From: Tubiluchus corallicola
Taxonomy: Eukaryota; Priapulida; Priapulimorpha; Priapulimorphida; Tubiluchidae
Length of the DNA: 64,000 nt
Reading direction: 5' to 3'
Assembly (NCBI GenBank): GCA_030141605.1
Contig: JAQGDQ010000032.1
Span: 231,501-295,500 of the forward strand
The notes under the pieces are model-generated. The model ran no database searches. It was given only the letters and a program-made list of their open reading frames with translations, and was not told the origin of the DNA. The translations under genes were made by a program, and so were the position numbers. Position 1 is the stretch's first letter, and every line of letters begins with the position of its first letter. Positions 22,730-34,608 of this stretch are shown here, piece by piece.

Positions 22730-23727
22730 TGATTAAATACCTAAAAGTATTTACTAACTTTATTATATACTTACAAAAAAGAAGTTTGTAGGTTACTGAG
22801 GCAAAAATTACTAGTTAGTGCCTTACACACTGTGCTAGCTAAATGACTTGGTATTCAACTTGCATGTGCAAAGGAAGCAAATTTAAAACTAGCTAGTACA
22901 CCTTTTAAATGAGCATTAAGCAAAATGCTAAGTTTATGACTGTAAAATAAAGAATAATAAATAAAGAAATAAATGGATGAATTTCAGGAAGATTTTGCAA
23001 AATCTTAAGTATGGTGATGAGCAACTTACACAATTTTACCACTTGTTTCCTTTTGGTCTATTGTAATAACTTCTGTTTTTTATTTTAGCAATTAGCCAGT
23101 ATTTCATTTTGCTGTCTATATTTTGTTTAGTTTAATTTAGATTTAGATAAATTTATAAATGTTATCCTGAGGTAACATAATAAATGAATACATTATTTAT
23201 TATACCGTTATACGTTCTTTACACCATCACGTTTCGGAATTTTTAAGGTGTATTTACAACTCGAAGCTTTTGATCCCCCCTCCAGCGTCTTCTGTTCCCT
23301 CAGGTGCAAGGACAATTTAAACCCAGTTCGCCTTTGACTGTAATGGGTCTTTTACTTCAAATTTATATTATGACGTCCACAATACGTGTCAGGCTTGCTT
23401 TTCACTAAGCCAACTTAGAAAAAGTAGGTCCATTCGGTAGCCAAAACTTTTAACAACTCTCTTTACTTTATGAATCGATTTAAGCCACCATTATAGCAAA
23501 TGGTAAGTTAATCATTGTTGCTGTAATTTATAAATAGCAATGATAAACAGTAACTTCTAAAAAACATAATCAAAGTGCTCATCGAAAAACAGCGGCCATT
23601 AATGTGGTGCCACCTGTTAATAAGCATGTGAAACGAAATGAGTTCTATTTTGTCATTTGCCACGCCAAATTTTTTATTTTTTGCAGTAGAGAGTAGAGAC
23701 CTTGGTGATGGTTTCCAATATTGTTAG

Positions 23728-24168
23728 TAGGGGTGAGCATCGAACGTTCGAGTTCGAACATTCGAATCAAATTCGAACGCTCGAATTCGATTTGAACAAG
23801 TTTTTTTAGTTCGAACTCGATTCGAATTCCAAAACTATAGATTCGAATAATTCAGCACTTCAATCACACATGTTCCTGATCATTAAAACGATTGAAACAT
23901 CATGCAATTAGCATAATTTAGCTGTGATTTCTGTGCAAAACTTTAAACAAATTACTAGTCGTTTTATTGCAGAACAAAATCAAGTAATATGCATGATCTT
24001 TGTAAGACTAATTTTTACTGGCGGTTCGAAAACTTGTTCGGAAATCGTTCAATCTCAATTCGAATTCGGTTCGAATTCGAAACACTGAAGTTCGGTTCGA
24101 TTCGAATTCGAAAGTCACAAATTCGGTTCGATTCGAATTCGCTTTCTGGTAGAGAATGCTCGCCCCTA
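23728..24168. mobile_element. hAT-type MITE with 8-bp target duplication
   Basis: Terminal inverted repeats are TAGGGGTGAGCAT (23728-23740) and ATGCTCGCCCCTA (24156-24168), with one mismatch. Both sides are flanked by the identical 8-mer ATTGTTAG (23720-23727 and 24169-24176), the target-site length typical of hAT transposons. The 441-bp body has no transposase. Its subterminal regions are packed with TTCGAA/ATTCGAAT motifs in both orientations. Confidence 0.85.
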
Positions 24169-24819
24169 ATTGTTAGTACAAAAACAAAAAAGTAAAACTG
24201 TTTTGTAGTTACGATTAGACGTAATGTTATTGTTATAATTATAATTACATATCATCTACTTTAGACTTACTGGTAAACCCACATCATCACTGGTGTTTCA
24301 TATCAGTGAAAGTGATCAGACTTAAATAGTATCAAATGTGAAGCTAATCAGGCCTGATTCCTTGTCATTGCAACTTGTTTGGTTTTTAATACCCGTGTTA
24401 TCCATATTCGGCAATTTTAGCGTTTCTGAATTTCACCATGGAAAGACATACTTAGCAGATGCTACAACAGATCTTAGATAATTACTGACCGTCATGTTTT
24501 CCAACACAACAAACTATTATTTGGTGTAAATTAAAATGTAATTCATTTGCGCAGAATTGTGCCAGAAAAATTTCACTGACAGTGGAAAAGGCAGATGAGT
24601 ATAGATTACTTGTTGCGGCTAATTGCCATCACGATCTTCCAGAGGATTGGATTTCTGCATGGTGGAAATTATGTATATTTGCTATGCCATCTATCTGGAT
24701 ATGTAAGCCTACGCCATAGTAAAGATTAGTGATAAACTGATTACATCCTATGTGGGAATGACAAATGTAGACATATAATGTAAATAAAATCCATGATGGA
24801 ATATGGATTTCTCCACAGG

Positions 24820-24965
24820 AGGTGTAGTGTAAGACTAGCTAAAATTGTGTAATCAACAACGCATTTGCTTTCCGTCCGGGAGGTCGTAAGTTCGCGCCTG
24901 AGTCATACAAAAGACTTTAAAATGGTACCTGCTGTTGATCTGTCTGACGCTGGGATAAAAACTGT
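24820..24965 (+). mobile_element. Possible tRNA-derived SINE fragment
   Basis: GTCGTAAGTTCGCGCCTGAG (about 24884-24903) resembles a tRNA B box with flanks. It is followed by AAAATGGTACCTGCTG and GACGCTGGGATAAAAACT, which look like the conserved tail part of marine-invertebrate SINEs. No clear A box was identified. Confidence 0.3.
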
Positions 24966-27900
24966 GACTTTTAATAAAAATTATTGTTATCTTATTACAA
25001 TTTATTTCCCGACAGAGTAAGATAAAATGTATCCGTTTCCTACTATGAATTATTTTATTTCACGACAGAGTAAGGTTAAATGTACCTGTCTCAAGAACGA
25101 TTTTTTTCCTGATTCATTCAAAATATTCAAATAATTGCATTTTGGTCTTTAGTTTAATTATAACAACTAGAATTATGAATCGTTGAATTTAATTATAGTT
25201 TTGGACTTGTTGTAGTAATTGTTCAATTAGTTAACGGTGTGCAACAAAAAATTTCATATGTGGCTTTCCTATAAAGATGTCAGTAGGCTTACGTCTGTGC
25301 CACACTATATTATCCATTTTCTGTGGAAATGACCATATTTTCTCACATTGTACATTAATAATTAACATTTAAGACCAATCCGGTGATCCGGCATTTTCCA
25401 TAAATTTATTTGGATGGTATATTGGCGAATTCTTCATAGCCAAATATGACTCGTTGTTTTCACACCTTCACTTGCAGTTTATGGCGACTCTAGGACCTTC
25501 CTGTACTAACTTCTAATGGCCTATAAAACAGTAGACAGCCTGGTTGGTCCCAGCATAAGAGATTATTACATAATTGAGCACGTACTTTGTGTAATTTCCA
25601 CATCAACAATTATTATTTAGTACACATTTTTCTTTTATTCAGTTTATCGTAATTTTCTTTCGTACTATTTACCTTGATAATAGAGGAAGTCCATTGTACG
25701 CTACTATAATAAGTATAATAATAATAATAATAAGGCGCACTTATTTAGAATTATATTCTCCCCAGCGAAATTAGGTCAATCCGAAGTTTTGCCACCACTG
25801 GCGGTTATTTTTTGATCACAACGAAAAAATGTTAGAAAACAGGGCGAAGTTTTCGCTAGAATGGCCACGTTTGCATTATCACTTTCAGTTTCGGCTGTGC
25901 AAATAAAGAAATGAATGATGTTCGTTAAGTATGTATTGTAGAAGATACTGGGAATATTATGTCACGACTTGGCTGCTCCTAATTATTACGTTGTGCAAAA
26001 ATTACCAAGAGGGCCAGATTTGTGTTTAGTGCACGCGCCTATGTTTTTGGCCCACCGCTGAAGAAAATGATGAGTAATGTCTGTTTTTAGCCTTGAAATT
26101 TGAATGATCCCTATTTCAACACGGGCACCACAAATTCCGGAAACCATGCAATTTGAGAGAAAGTCATTTTTTACTACGCAGCTATGCTGGAATATTTTTA
26201 ATTTCAATCATGTAGAATCAAGTTTAAAAGTACATATATATATATATAAACATATATTATTATAATTATCTTATTAATTCCGGGATCTCACCCAGTTTTG
26301 ATAATTTCTGAGGTCTCGCTTAATTGTAATTTCTCTTATTCTGACCTACACAAATTACTTTATAAAGAGTTTTAATAGTAAGGTATGTTATTACTTGATG
26401 AATTTTTATGTACACATAACGTTATGTTAAGCGTAATTATAAGTAGCTTTGTGGGAAGAAACGTCACAGCACCATAGAAGCGTTATCACTGAACAAGAAC
26501 TCAGTACTGCCCGAGGCTTTCAGGCATGCACTGTAATAATACGTCTATAACGTGTAACTAGCAAACCAGTCCTGTGTTTTGTGCTTTACTTCCTGTAGTG
26601 GCTGTGACACTGTACAAGTTATTGAAGTTAATGCCTTGGTGACAGAAACGACAAATCGTTATATCTTTCAATGTACCATTTATACCGAGTAATTGTCGTC
26701 AAGACGTGACTAAGCCGTGACATGTTATGAAGATAAGCAGTTGCAAAACACCTTTTTAAATTTACCTTCGAAGATCATGGGTTGAAACTTTTTTAGCCTG
26801 CCGTGCTTAATTTTATGCAATGGATAGAAGCAAAAACACAGTAGAGGTATGAGTAATATATGTGTGTAATAATAACTGCATCCAATTATGTCTTGTATAT
26901 TTAATTCTGTATTGCAGCTTCTGCGCACTTTTTTGTAATAAAATGAAAACAGGTAATTAAGCGGTACCAGAGATTATAGTAACTTTTAACTACTATTATT
27001 ATTATTATTACTGCTGTTGTTGTTGTTATTGCCGTCGTGGTCACTGTCTTTGCTGTGTATGTTAAATGAGCATCGTATAGATTTATAAAATAGCTCCCTG
27101 TAATAGTCAGACAAAAATACTTTTTATATATAAATTAATATGGTTTGTGTAATTAAAACGTAAACGTTTAAAAGAAGTTTTGGCGTTCCCAGTTTTGTAC
27201 TGCATGATATGTACGATATATATATATATATTTATTTATTTTAAATTATGATAACTTCTCGTAATTATTTACGCAATTATATGGTATGCTGTGTTATAGT
27301 TTTTGCCAAGCATGTAAATAAGCCACCATAGGCTTGTATAATGTACGGTAAAACGGCACATTTACAAATGGTACAGACGGAAAAACAGGAAAAAACGGCA
27401 CACTTAAGAAAATGTAAGGTAGGGCTAGGGTTGCTGTTATTGGTTTGTTTATTTATTAGTTTGTTTGCCTGTAAGTTATCAGTATTAGTGTTCAATGGTT
27501 CGCACGCAAAAACTACGGAAGATATTCGTGCACATGTTGATTATAATTTAAATCCTATTTGTGTGAACAAAATATTTTGTGTTTTTCCAAGTCTATATAC
27601 ACATAATAATTAACTATAGATTTTGCTTTGTATGTTCATCTGTTCATCTTTCCTATCAAAAAGATCAGATAAACTTGTCAGGGATTGTTCAGCTTTGACG
27701 GTGGACTGAGTAAATATTAGTTTCTTATACGTGCCATTTTTACTACTTTCTATTTTGCACTTTTTTCCTGTCCAAGTTTTACCTACATTCATGATAAAAC
27801 GCAGTTTGTGCATTCAACACCAGAGCAAGCTTATCTCCAGTACAACTGTTACCATATATACCAGATACTGTTATCTTCATCAATATTGTGTTCAGTCAGT

Positions 27901-29294
27901 ATATCATCTTACCGTTGGATGCATCTGTATGTCATAAATCAAGCTTAATATTCAACATTCATTGGATAATCCAAAGATGTTTTGTTTACTTGAAATGACA
28001 ACTAGAATTTCTTGAAATTCATTCACAATTCAGTAAGCATAGGCATCACATGCTGCTTCCCACATGATACTGATGATAGTAACTAGTTGCAAAAGAAAAA
28101 AATGTTTGAAAAGATTACCACCTTTTTATAGTTTTAAATAATTAGTCACGTGCATTTTGTAATTGTGCACATTGTAAATCGAAAATTTTATTGTCGCAAA
28201 ATTTATGTTTTAGGCCATAAAATTATAAGCCACGGTTTGCTTATTCCCCGGGGTATTATTGTTTATTTGTTGGAAAAAACCTGCATTTAAAACCCTTATT
28301 TAAATTCTTATTGCATACACTGCTACGGATAAAAAGTGAAATAACCACCCTATACTTAAGTAACATTATAATAGTTAAACTTGCAATTCCATGAATAGCT
28401 GTACAACTCGTGGCAAAAATGGTTGTCCATATAGGAAGTCGTCAATGGCCTAGTAAGTGTCATTGTCACACTTACATGTTCAAAGAACCGAAAGCTGTCA
28501 AAGCCTGCTATTGGCACACCTAGTGTAGATTACCCCATCACTTCACGTCTTAATTTATGCCCTTAATTATGATATCAAGATCTTGGTCATTCATTTTCAC
28601 TTCCGTGTGTAGTATGTACGCCAATATACATTATTTTTCTCAACGAATCAGGTTTTAAGTTTTAGTGTGACAAATATGAAGATTTTATATTGACGCCAAA
28701 TTCAATACCATTAGATTTAATGTGTAAAACTATATTCAGCGAGTCGGAGAAATGTACACCTTTTCAATGGCGGTTTGTCAATATTTAAGCAGCAGTAGCT
28801 TGGAAGCGATACTTTATATACAAAATTATGAAATATCTCTCAAACTGCACCCAACAACTGAAAATAAATGAGATGGGGACCTCTCTACCCATGCTACTGT
28901 TTTTAACTGTACAAGGATTCCGAACTCTTGAATGGAAACTTATAGCTTAAAATACCTACAAAATGACTGACATAGTTCCGTTTCTATTTTTATTAATTCG
29001 CTATTCTCTGTTATTTCTGACTTTATAACTTTATCAATATAAATTTCCATATAAAATCGGATGAATCGTATGGTGCCTCACATGTCCAAAATGGTGGCCT
29101 AATGGCGGGGAAAATATGGAAAAATATACAGCCAATACAATCACCCACCCACCCTCTCTGTCACACACACACACACACATACTTCATACAAGTTCATACT
29201 TTATATATTAATGTATAAGCCACGCGGCGTATTATAATAGGATTGCACAGGCGTATAATGCCACATATTAGAAAAGTCAAGTCGATAATAAATC

Positions 29295-29312
29295 ATGAAT
29301 GTTTTAATGGGT
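29295..29312 (+). CDS. Candidate first coding exon of the sulfotransferase
   Basis: ATG AAT GTT TTA ATG GGT followed directly by a consensus GTAAGT donor, phase 0, as the next exon requires, with TAA one codon upstream of the ATG. A more CpG-rich block with another ATG (29479, MAYRSGESVQRRD) ends in the wrong phase, so this shorter exon was preferred. Confidence 0.35.
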
Positions 29313-32300
29313 GTAAGTGGAATTCATCGCTGTACCAGAACTGGAAATTTATTCGACTGTCCTTCACTTTCTACAGTTTCTCTTTTTAGGTTAGCAAATT
29401 AACTTGCCCTCTCGTGTGTTTAACGGCGCGCAAACAAACTCAATGTCGCGCTTTCAAAATGATATTGGGAAATCATAGAGGAACGCGTAGCGTTGAAAAT
29501 GGCGTATAGAAGTGGGGAATCAGTTCAGCGGAGAGATAAACTATGTAACTCAATAGGTTTTCAGCCTCATCGATCAATGTAATGAATAATGCTATTATAT
29601 TATTATAATTTTGAAAACCGTGCAACATGCAGAGCTCTGAAAGAAAAGTGGTACTTCAAATTAAACGTAAATAGGTAACTGAATAAAAACGAAAAGGCCA
29701 TCTCAAAATAATGAAATTACAAGAATACAGAAATTTTGGTGTCCCATTACTCCCTCACCAAATATGCAGTTACTACAACTTACTTTAAATTTATTTTTAT
29801 TATAAATTTGAATTTATTTGCAAATATTTATTAGCATCAAACATTTAGTAAGAACTCACAGTGTCAACCTGAAATTTATCCTGCTTACAATACAGTAGTT
29901 AAAACACACATTTGTTATGCACCCATTGGTATTGCTAAAACATGTATTTATCTTCTACAATTATGCATGTCATGGTTTCTGCTAAAAAATTTCACAGTAA
30001 ACTATGTGTAAAATGCTAATGAAAGTATAGTCCTAAGGAACATTACTATAACTGCAATGCTCCTCAGCATTGATCAGACTTCACCAACATGGCCATATAC
30101 AGTGATAGTGATAATGTCTGTTTGTTTTTGTTACATAATGACATACTGTCATAGTGAAATAGTGAAATAGGGAGCAGCAACAGTGAACGGCAACTTTAAT
30201 TATTACATAATGATTTAGAGCAAGTTCATGTGAAAATTTGCCTCGAAGTGTTTTGCTTATATATTCTATGCCTGAACAATGTGAATAACTTTGATTTACT
30301 ACTATGTAAATATTTAACAAAATTGGCAATTGTGATTACGATTTGCTGACAGATCAAACCGTAACAGATAATAATATTAATAGTAATAATTAATAGAATA
30401 ATGAGATGTCTAATTTTAATCTTTTAGGCCATTTCCAGCAGTTTCCACGCATGGAAGGATGTATCAGTGCGATTTCTTAGGAAAGTTTTTTACGCCAGAA
30501 CATTTCTATGGATTGCATTGTTGGTTACCTTCTGCACTTTATCTTATTTTCTGACAGTATCTGATAAAATCTACCCAAACAAGGCTGCGAGAAACCTCAT
30601 AGCAATAGGTAATTTCTAATATATCATAAATTTAAACAGAAGCCACATGCCATCAAAACATAAAAGACCTAAAATGTACTTATGTGGTGGGTGTGAATAT
30701 AATAAGTAAATACTCAGCTAACTCTGCTTCCCATCCCAAATAGACCAATAATATTTTTGTGTTAAACTATTAAGCCTGTGTAAACATTAGGCGAGAATGG
30801 TTGGAACTTTCAATATTTATTTCGAACGAGTTTTTTTAATTCGAATTCAATTCAAACCTAAAATTACAGGTAGGAATAATTTAACACTTCAATTATATAT
30901 GTCCTTTATAATTAAATATTTGAAACATCATGCATTTAGCACAATTTAGCTGTGATTTCTGTTCACAATTTTTAAGCTGTGCAGAACAAAGCCAAGTAAT
31001 ATTCCTGATCTTTATGAGACAACTTTTTATCAGTGATTAGAATATCTTTAAAAGTGAATTTGAATTCGAAAATGCTGAAATTTGGTTTGATTCGAGTTTG
31101 AAGATCACAAACACGATTCAATTCGATTCAAATTCATGTTTTTGTGGAGAATGCTCACCTCTAATGATCTTAATGGCAGATACTATCTTCCAAGAATATT
31201 GGAATTTGGAGAACTTTTTACGTTAAGTCGTTAACATTAAATTTTCTACATAAAAATTGTGTGGCTCTTACACGTATATGCACAACCTTCAAAAACAAAA
31301 TATGCTTAATGTAGCTACAAAATAATGGTGCAATTTTATTTTGCAGATTCAACAAATATACGTGAATCGCCTGTATCAGATGTCTCTAAATTTTCACAGC
31401 TAGAAAACGAAACGATAAATTTGAACGATGAAACATCAGAAAGGCAAAGTTTTACCAACCCAGTTATGATAAGCAATGAGGATGCAACTGTGTCACCAAA
31501 TGAACCTGACAGTGAGCCACGAATAAAACATGCAAATGAGAACAAGAATATTAAGAAAATGAAGTGGAAAACATTGCAGAAACAAGCGAATGATTTCTCT
31601 ACAGCTTTAAAGGAGATTAAAGATAGAAGAGAAGAACTTACAGATGTTGACAGAAAGTCTCAAGAAGAGCATAAGATGAGAAGCTCTTACAAAAAATTAG
31701 ACCGAACACATAATCAAAAAGTTAGACAAAGTTTACCTGTTAAGAATAATAACAATGTGCAGCGAAGCTCACAAAAAATGGAACAGGGTCCGAATTATAT
31801 GTTACCACAGGGTCCTGCTAAACGAGTGCTACAGACTTCTTATAATAATCACTACAATCCACACCAACTGATAAATACTGGAAAAGCTGCCCAAGATGAG
31901 ACTTTACCAAAATTTTCGCAGTCTGCTTATCCAAAAGTAATATATGAAGACAGCTCATCTTCTCTGGGAAAGAAAAGAGTGTATTACATCAATGCAGCAC
32001 CAGCTATAACGACAGTGCCAACGTACATAAAAATGAGGCATCCGAACTCACAAATACCTGAAGGAGAAATGACTGCTGACATTAGAAACGAGCGTAGAGA
32101 ACAAATTACACCAACTCCGAGCAGTACTTTGGCAGAGGAAGACACAACAGGCACATCTACTAGTGGGCCAAAACAGACTGTAAATATTGAAATGGAAAAT
32201 GTACATGATGAACCATCCCATGACAGCAGAAGAGATTACAGTGTGATAGATGAATACTATGTCCCAGAATTTCCCCAGTCTAATAATGTGTATCATGGAA

Positions 32301-33397
32301 ATTATGTCCAAATGTATACACAAAGAGATCACCAATACATAAATGAAGCCTATTCAAACAACAGAATGCCTAATCCATCAAGATTTGTCTCAGTACCTCA
32401 ACAAGGGCATGTGATTGCAAAACAGTCGAAAAAGAAAGTGGTGATTATTTCCACACGATACAGATCGGGTTCTACTTTCACTGGAGAAATGTTTAATCAA
32501 AATCCAAACTATTTTTTCACATTTGAGCCATTGCATTCTTTCAAAAGAAAAGTCCTAGACTTCGCATCACTAAGTGAAGTAGAAAAGGGCATCAGACGCA
32601 GAGCTCTACTGGAAAGTATTTTCCTCTGCAATCACAACAGTGACTATCGCCCAGCTCCCAACTTTTTATCAATGACAAAAGCCATATCTAAATTCACAGG
32701 CTGTCCAATACCAGAGACTCTGGGTAAAAAACTTGAACCAAAATGCTCAGCAAAAGCAAAAGCGGTCATAGCCCAACCATGGTTGGTTCCTGAGCTATGC
32801 TCAAAATATAAATACAGTGCTGTGAAAACCATAAGAGCAAACATAAGTGACTTAGTGCCACTACTGGATCACGATCAGCTGGATGTGAAAATTATACAGT
32901 TAATCAGAGACCCACGTGGCATGTTTCGCTCATGGTTCCCAAAACTGAATAACAACGATGAACAGGCATTTATGAAACTAAAACGAAATGTATCCAGCAT
33001 TTGTAATGAATTGCTGATGAACCTTTATGATGGTGAAAGGTTACGCAAATATAAACCTGATCAGTATCTGCTACTTCGGTATGAAGATTTGGCTGCTAAC
33101 CCTATTGATGTCGTGAAAGCTATGTACTCTTTTTCAGGAACTGAGTTGCATAATAATGTACTCAGATGGATTTACTTTAATACGGGGCAGTCAGAACGAG
33201 CGAATGCAGAAAAGGTGCAGAGACGTTTTGGAACATTCCGGACAGATTCCAAATCTACCGCAACGAAATGGAAAACTGCTCTGCCTTATAGTGCCATTAG
33301 AATCATTGAGGACAACTGCCGCGAGTTCATCCTAAGTGCTGGGTACAACTTATTTGACCCTTCGACTACTACTACCTCAGAGAATCTTGAGCAATAA
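29295..33397 (+). CDS. Golgi carbohydrate 6-O-sulfotransferase (CHST1/GlcNAc6ST-like), long stem
   Basis: Exons 30428-30608 and 31347-33397 join in phase 1 (743 residues). A candidate first exon at 29295-29312 (MNVLMG, donor GTAAGT, phase 0) has a stop directly upstream in frame. The membrane segment is FLWIALLVTFCTLSYFLTV in the second exon, giving type II Golgi topology. About 365 residues of polar Asn/Ser/Tyr-rich stem follow. The sulfotransferase domain starts with the 5'-phosphosulfate loop (IISTRYRSGSTFTGEMF, DNA about 32441-32491) and FEPLHSF; the 3'-phosphate motif is IQLIRDPRGMFRSW, followed by LRYEDLAANP. This order is that of the Gal/GlcNAc/GalNAc 6-O-sulfotransferases, which use PAPS to sulfate glycans in the Golgi lumen. 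Vertebrate members are about 400 residues, so the stem accounts for the extra length. The acceptor sugar cannot be told from sequence. Confidence 0.85.
30428..30608 (+). CDS. Sulfotransferase exon with the membrane anchor
   Basis: Acceptor TAATCTTTTAG, donor ATAG|GTAATT (phase 1). Encodes a basic cytosolic part (HAWKDVSVRFLRKVFYAR), the transmembrane helix and the start of the stem (SDKIYPNKAARNLIAI). No in-frame ATG is present, so an upstream exon is required. Confidence 0.8.
30788..31163. mobile_element. Older copy of the hAT-type MITE, in the sulfotransferase intron
   Basis: Colinear with 23728-24168: shared TTGAAACATCATGCA, AATTTAGCTGTGATTTCTG and CTGATCTTT blocks, TTCGAATT-rich ends, and the terminus ATGCTCACCTCTA (31151-31163). 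The left end is degraded (TAGGCGAGAAT) and no 8-bp target duplication survives. Confidence 0.8.
31347..33397 (+). CDS. Sulfotransferase main exon: stem and catalytic domain
   Basis: Acceptor ATTTTATTTTGCAG ends at 31346. The first two bases complete an Asp codon. Open for 682 residues to TAA 33395-33397. The stem includes a Lys/Gln-rich part, a Ser/Thr-rich part and a Tyr-rich acidic part (SVIDEYYVPEFPQSNNVYHG). Confidence 0.9.
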
Positions 33398-34581
33398 ATA
33401 TTACTGCTAAGCAAAGCGATGTGCTTGAAATCAGTGATGCACCATGCTACAATGGACATGCCAGTGATTTAGCTCAGTCTGTCCTATAGAAACAGTTGTT
33501 AAATAAAATTCAGAAATGCACAAAAAAGTAATTCAAATGTTTGTAAAGATAATTCTGTTTGTATAGATGACTATGCCTAGACTACTGTAAAATTAAAATG
33601 TAAATACATTCAAAACTAGTTGGCACCTTGTCATTGTTATTATGTTCTTGTTTTATTAAGATATATAGCAAAAAAATGACCGTATATTGTAATACGTCAA
33701 GCTGAAAGCCTAGCTTGAATTTAAAACATGCACAGCAAAAAAAAACAACTTATGATAGAAAAATATTAACATAGGGAGGGAGATCAATAGAAAACTGTTC
33801 TTTTCGACTTCCAGTCGTCGGTCTTGATTCTACAGTAACAAAAAAATAAGAATTATTGACTGTTATTCAGCCCAGCAGATGGCTCTGCTTACACTGTTGG
33901 CTACAGACAATAGATTTTACTGACTTTACATTTTCATAAATTACATCAACATGTATGTCTACTTTTTTAGAACAATTCTACAGTTTGCCAAACAACAGTT
34001 AACAAATGTTTCAAATAAAGCTCAATAAAAATTGAAAAATGATAAGCTCGGAACTTTGTATAAACAAGTGATCATGTTCTTAAAATGTATTACACGTGTA
34101 TAGCATTGACCAGACTGTTCATAACCTCATAATTACAAAAATAGATACCCGTTAAATAGTTTATATCTTTCAAAATAAGCTATGCAGAAATTTATCTCAC
34201 TCATACATATGTTAAACTATTATTAGCTCAAAGTTAGCCCTATAATACTTGTGAGTCCATGGCATCGAAATGTCTAAGAAAAATGTACAGTAAAAATATA
34301 ATAATAATACGATAAAATAAATGCAGAGCTTTTATAACAGCAGCATGATAAAAGTATATTAATGGTTATTTTACAATATAAAGCAGCAATATCAAATGTT
34401 GAGATAGTCCAGTTATTATGCCACAGCATTAAAAAAATAAGATAAGATTAAGTAGGATGAATGCAATCTTTAGCAAATATCACTGTAATACAAACCATAC
34501 TGCAATATAAGAAGTATTTGTAACCATAATTAATCTCAGTAGTACCCTCCACACCATATTCATCACTATTTACTGTAATGT
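33398..34581. other. Region between the convergent glycan genes
   Basis: 3' untranslated and intergenic DNA, AT-rich, with no open frame or repeat of note. Confidence 0.6.
33502..33507 (+). promoter_or_regulatory. Poly(A) signal of the sulfotransferase gene
   Basis: AATAAA 105 bases after the stop codon, the first clear signal after the short 3' untranslated region. Confidence 0.5.
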
Positions 34582-34587
34582 TTTATT
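34582..34587 (-). promoter_or_regulatory. Poly(A) signal of the glycosyltransferase gene
   Basis: TTTATT on the plus strand is AATAAA on the coding strand, about 22 bases after the stop codon. This implies a very short 3' untranslated region unless a later signal is used. Confidence 0.4.
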
Positions 34588-34608
34588 TGTGAATCCTTCT
34601 TGCATTAA

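Larger units (their letters stand above)
21703..29294. other. Intergenic stretch without recognised genes
   Basis: Between the divergent starts of the hinderin-like and sulfotransferase genes. Contains a LINE tail, a hAT-type MITE, a SINE-like fragment, short TA tracts (26234-26250, 27218-27232), a trinucleotide cluster near 26990-27030 and a short CA run (29162-29180). The open frames are short and unremarkable. Confidence 0.6.

Noticed and set aside
29479-29556. MAYRSGESVQRRD frame considered as sulfotransferase first exon
   Set aside because: Its donor is in phase 1 but the next exon needs phase 0.
31336-32844. Minus-strand frames under the sulfotransferase exon
   Set aside because: Shadows of the real gene on the other strand.
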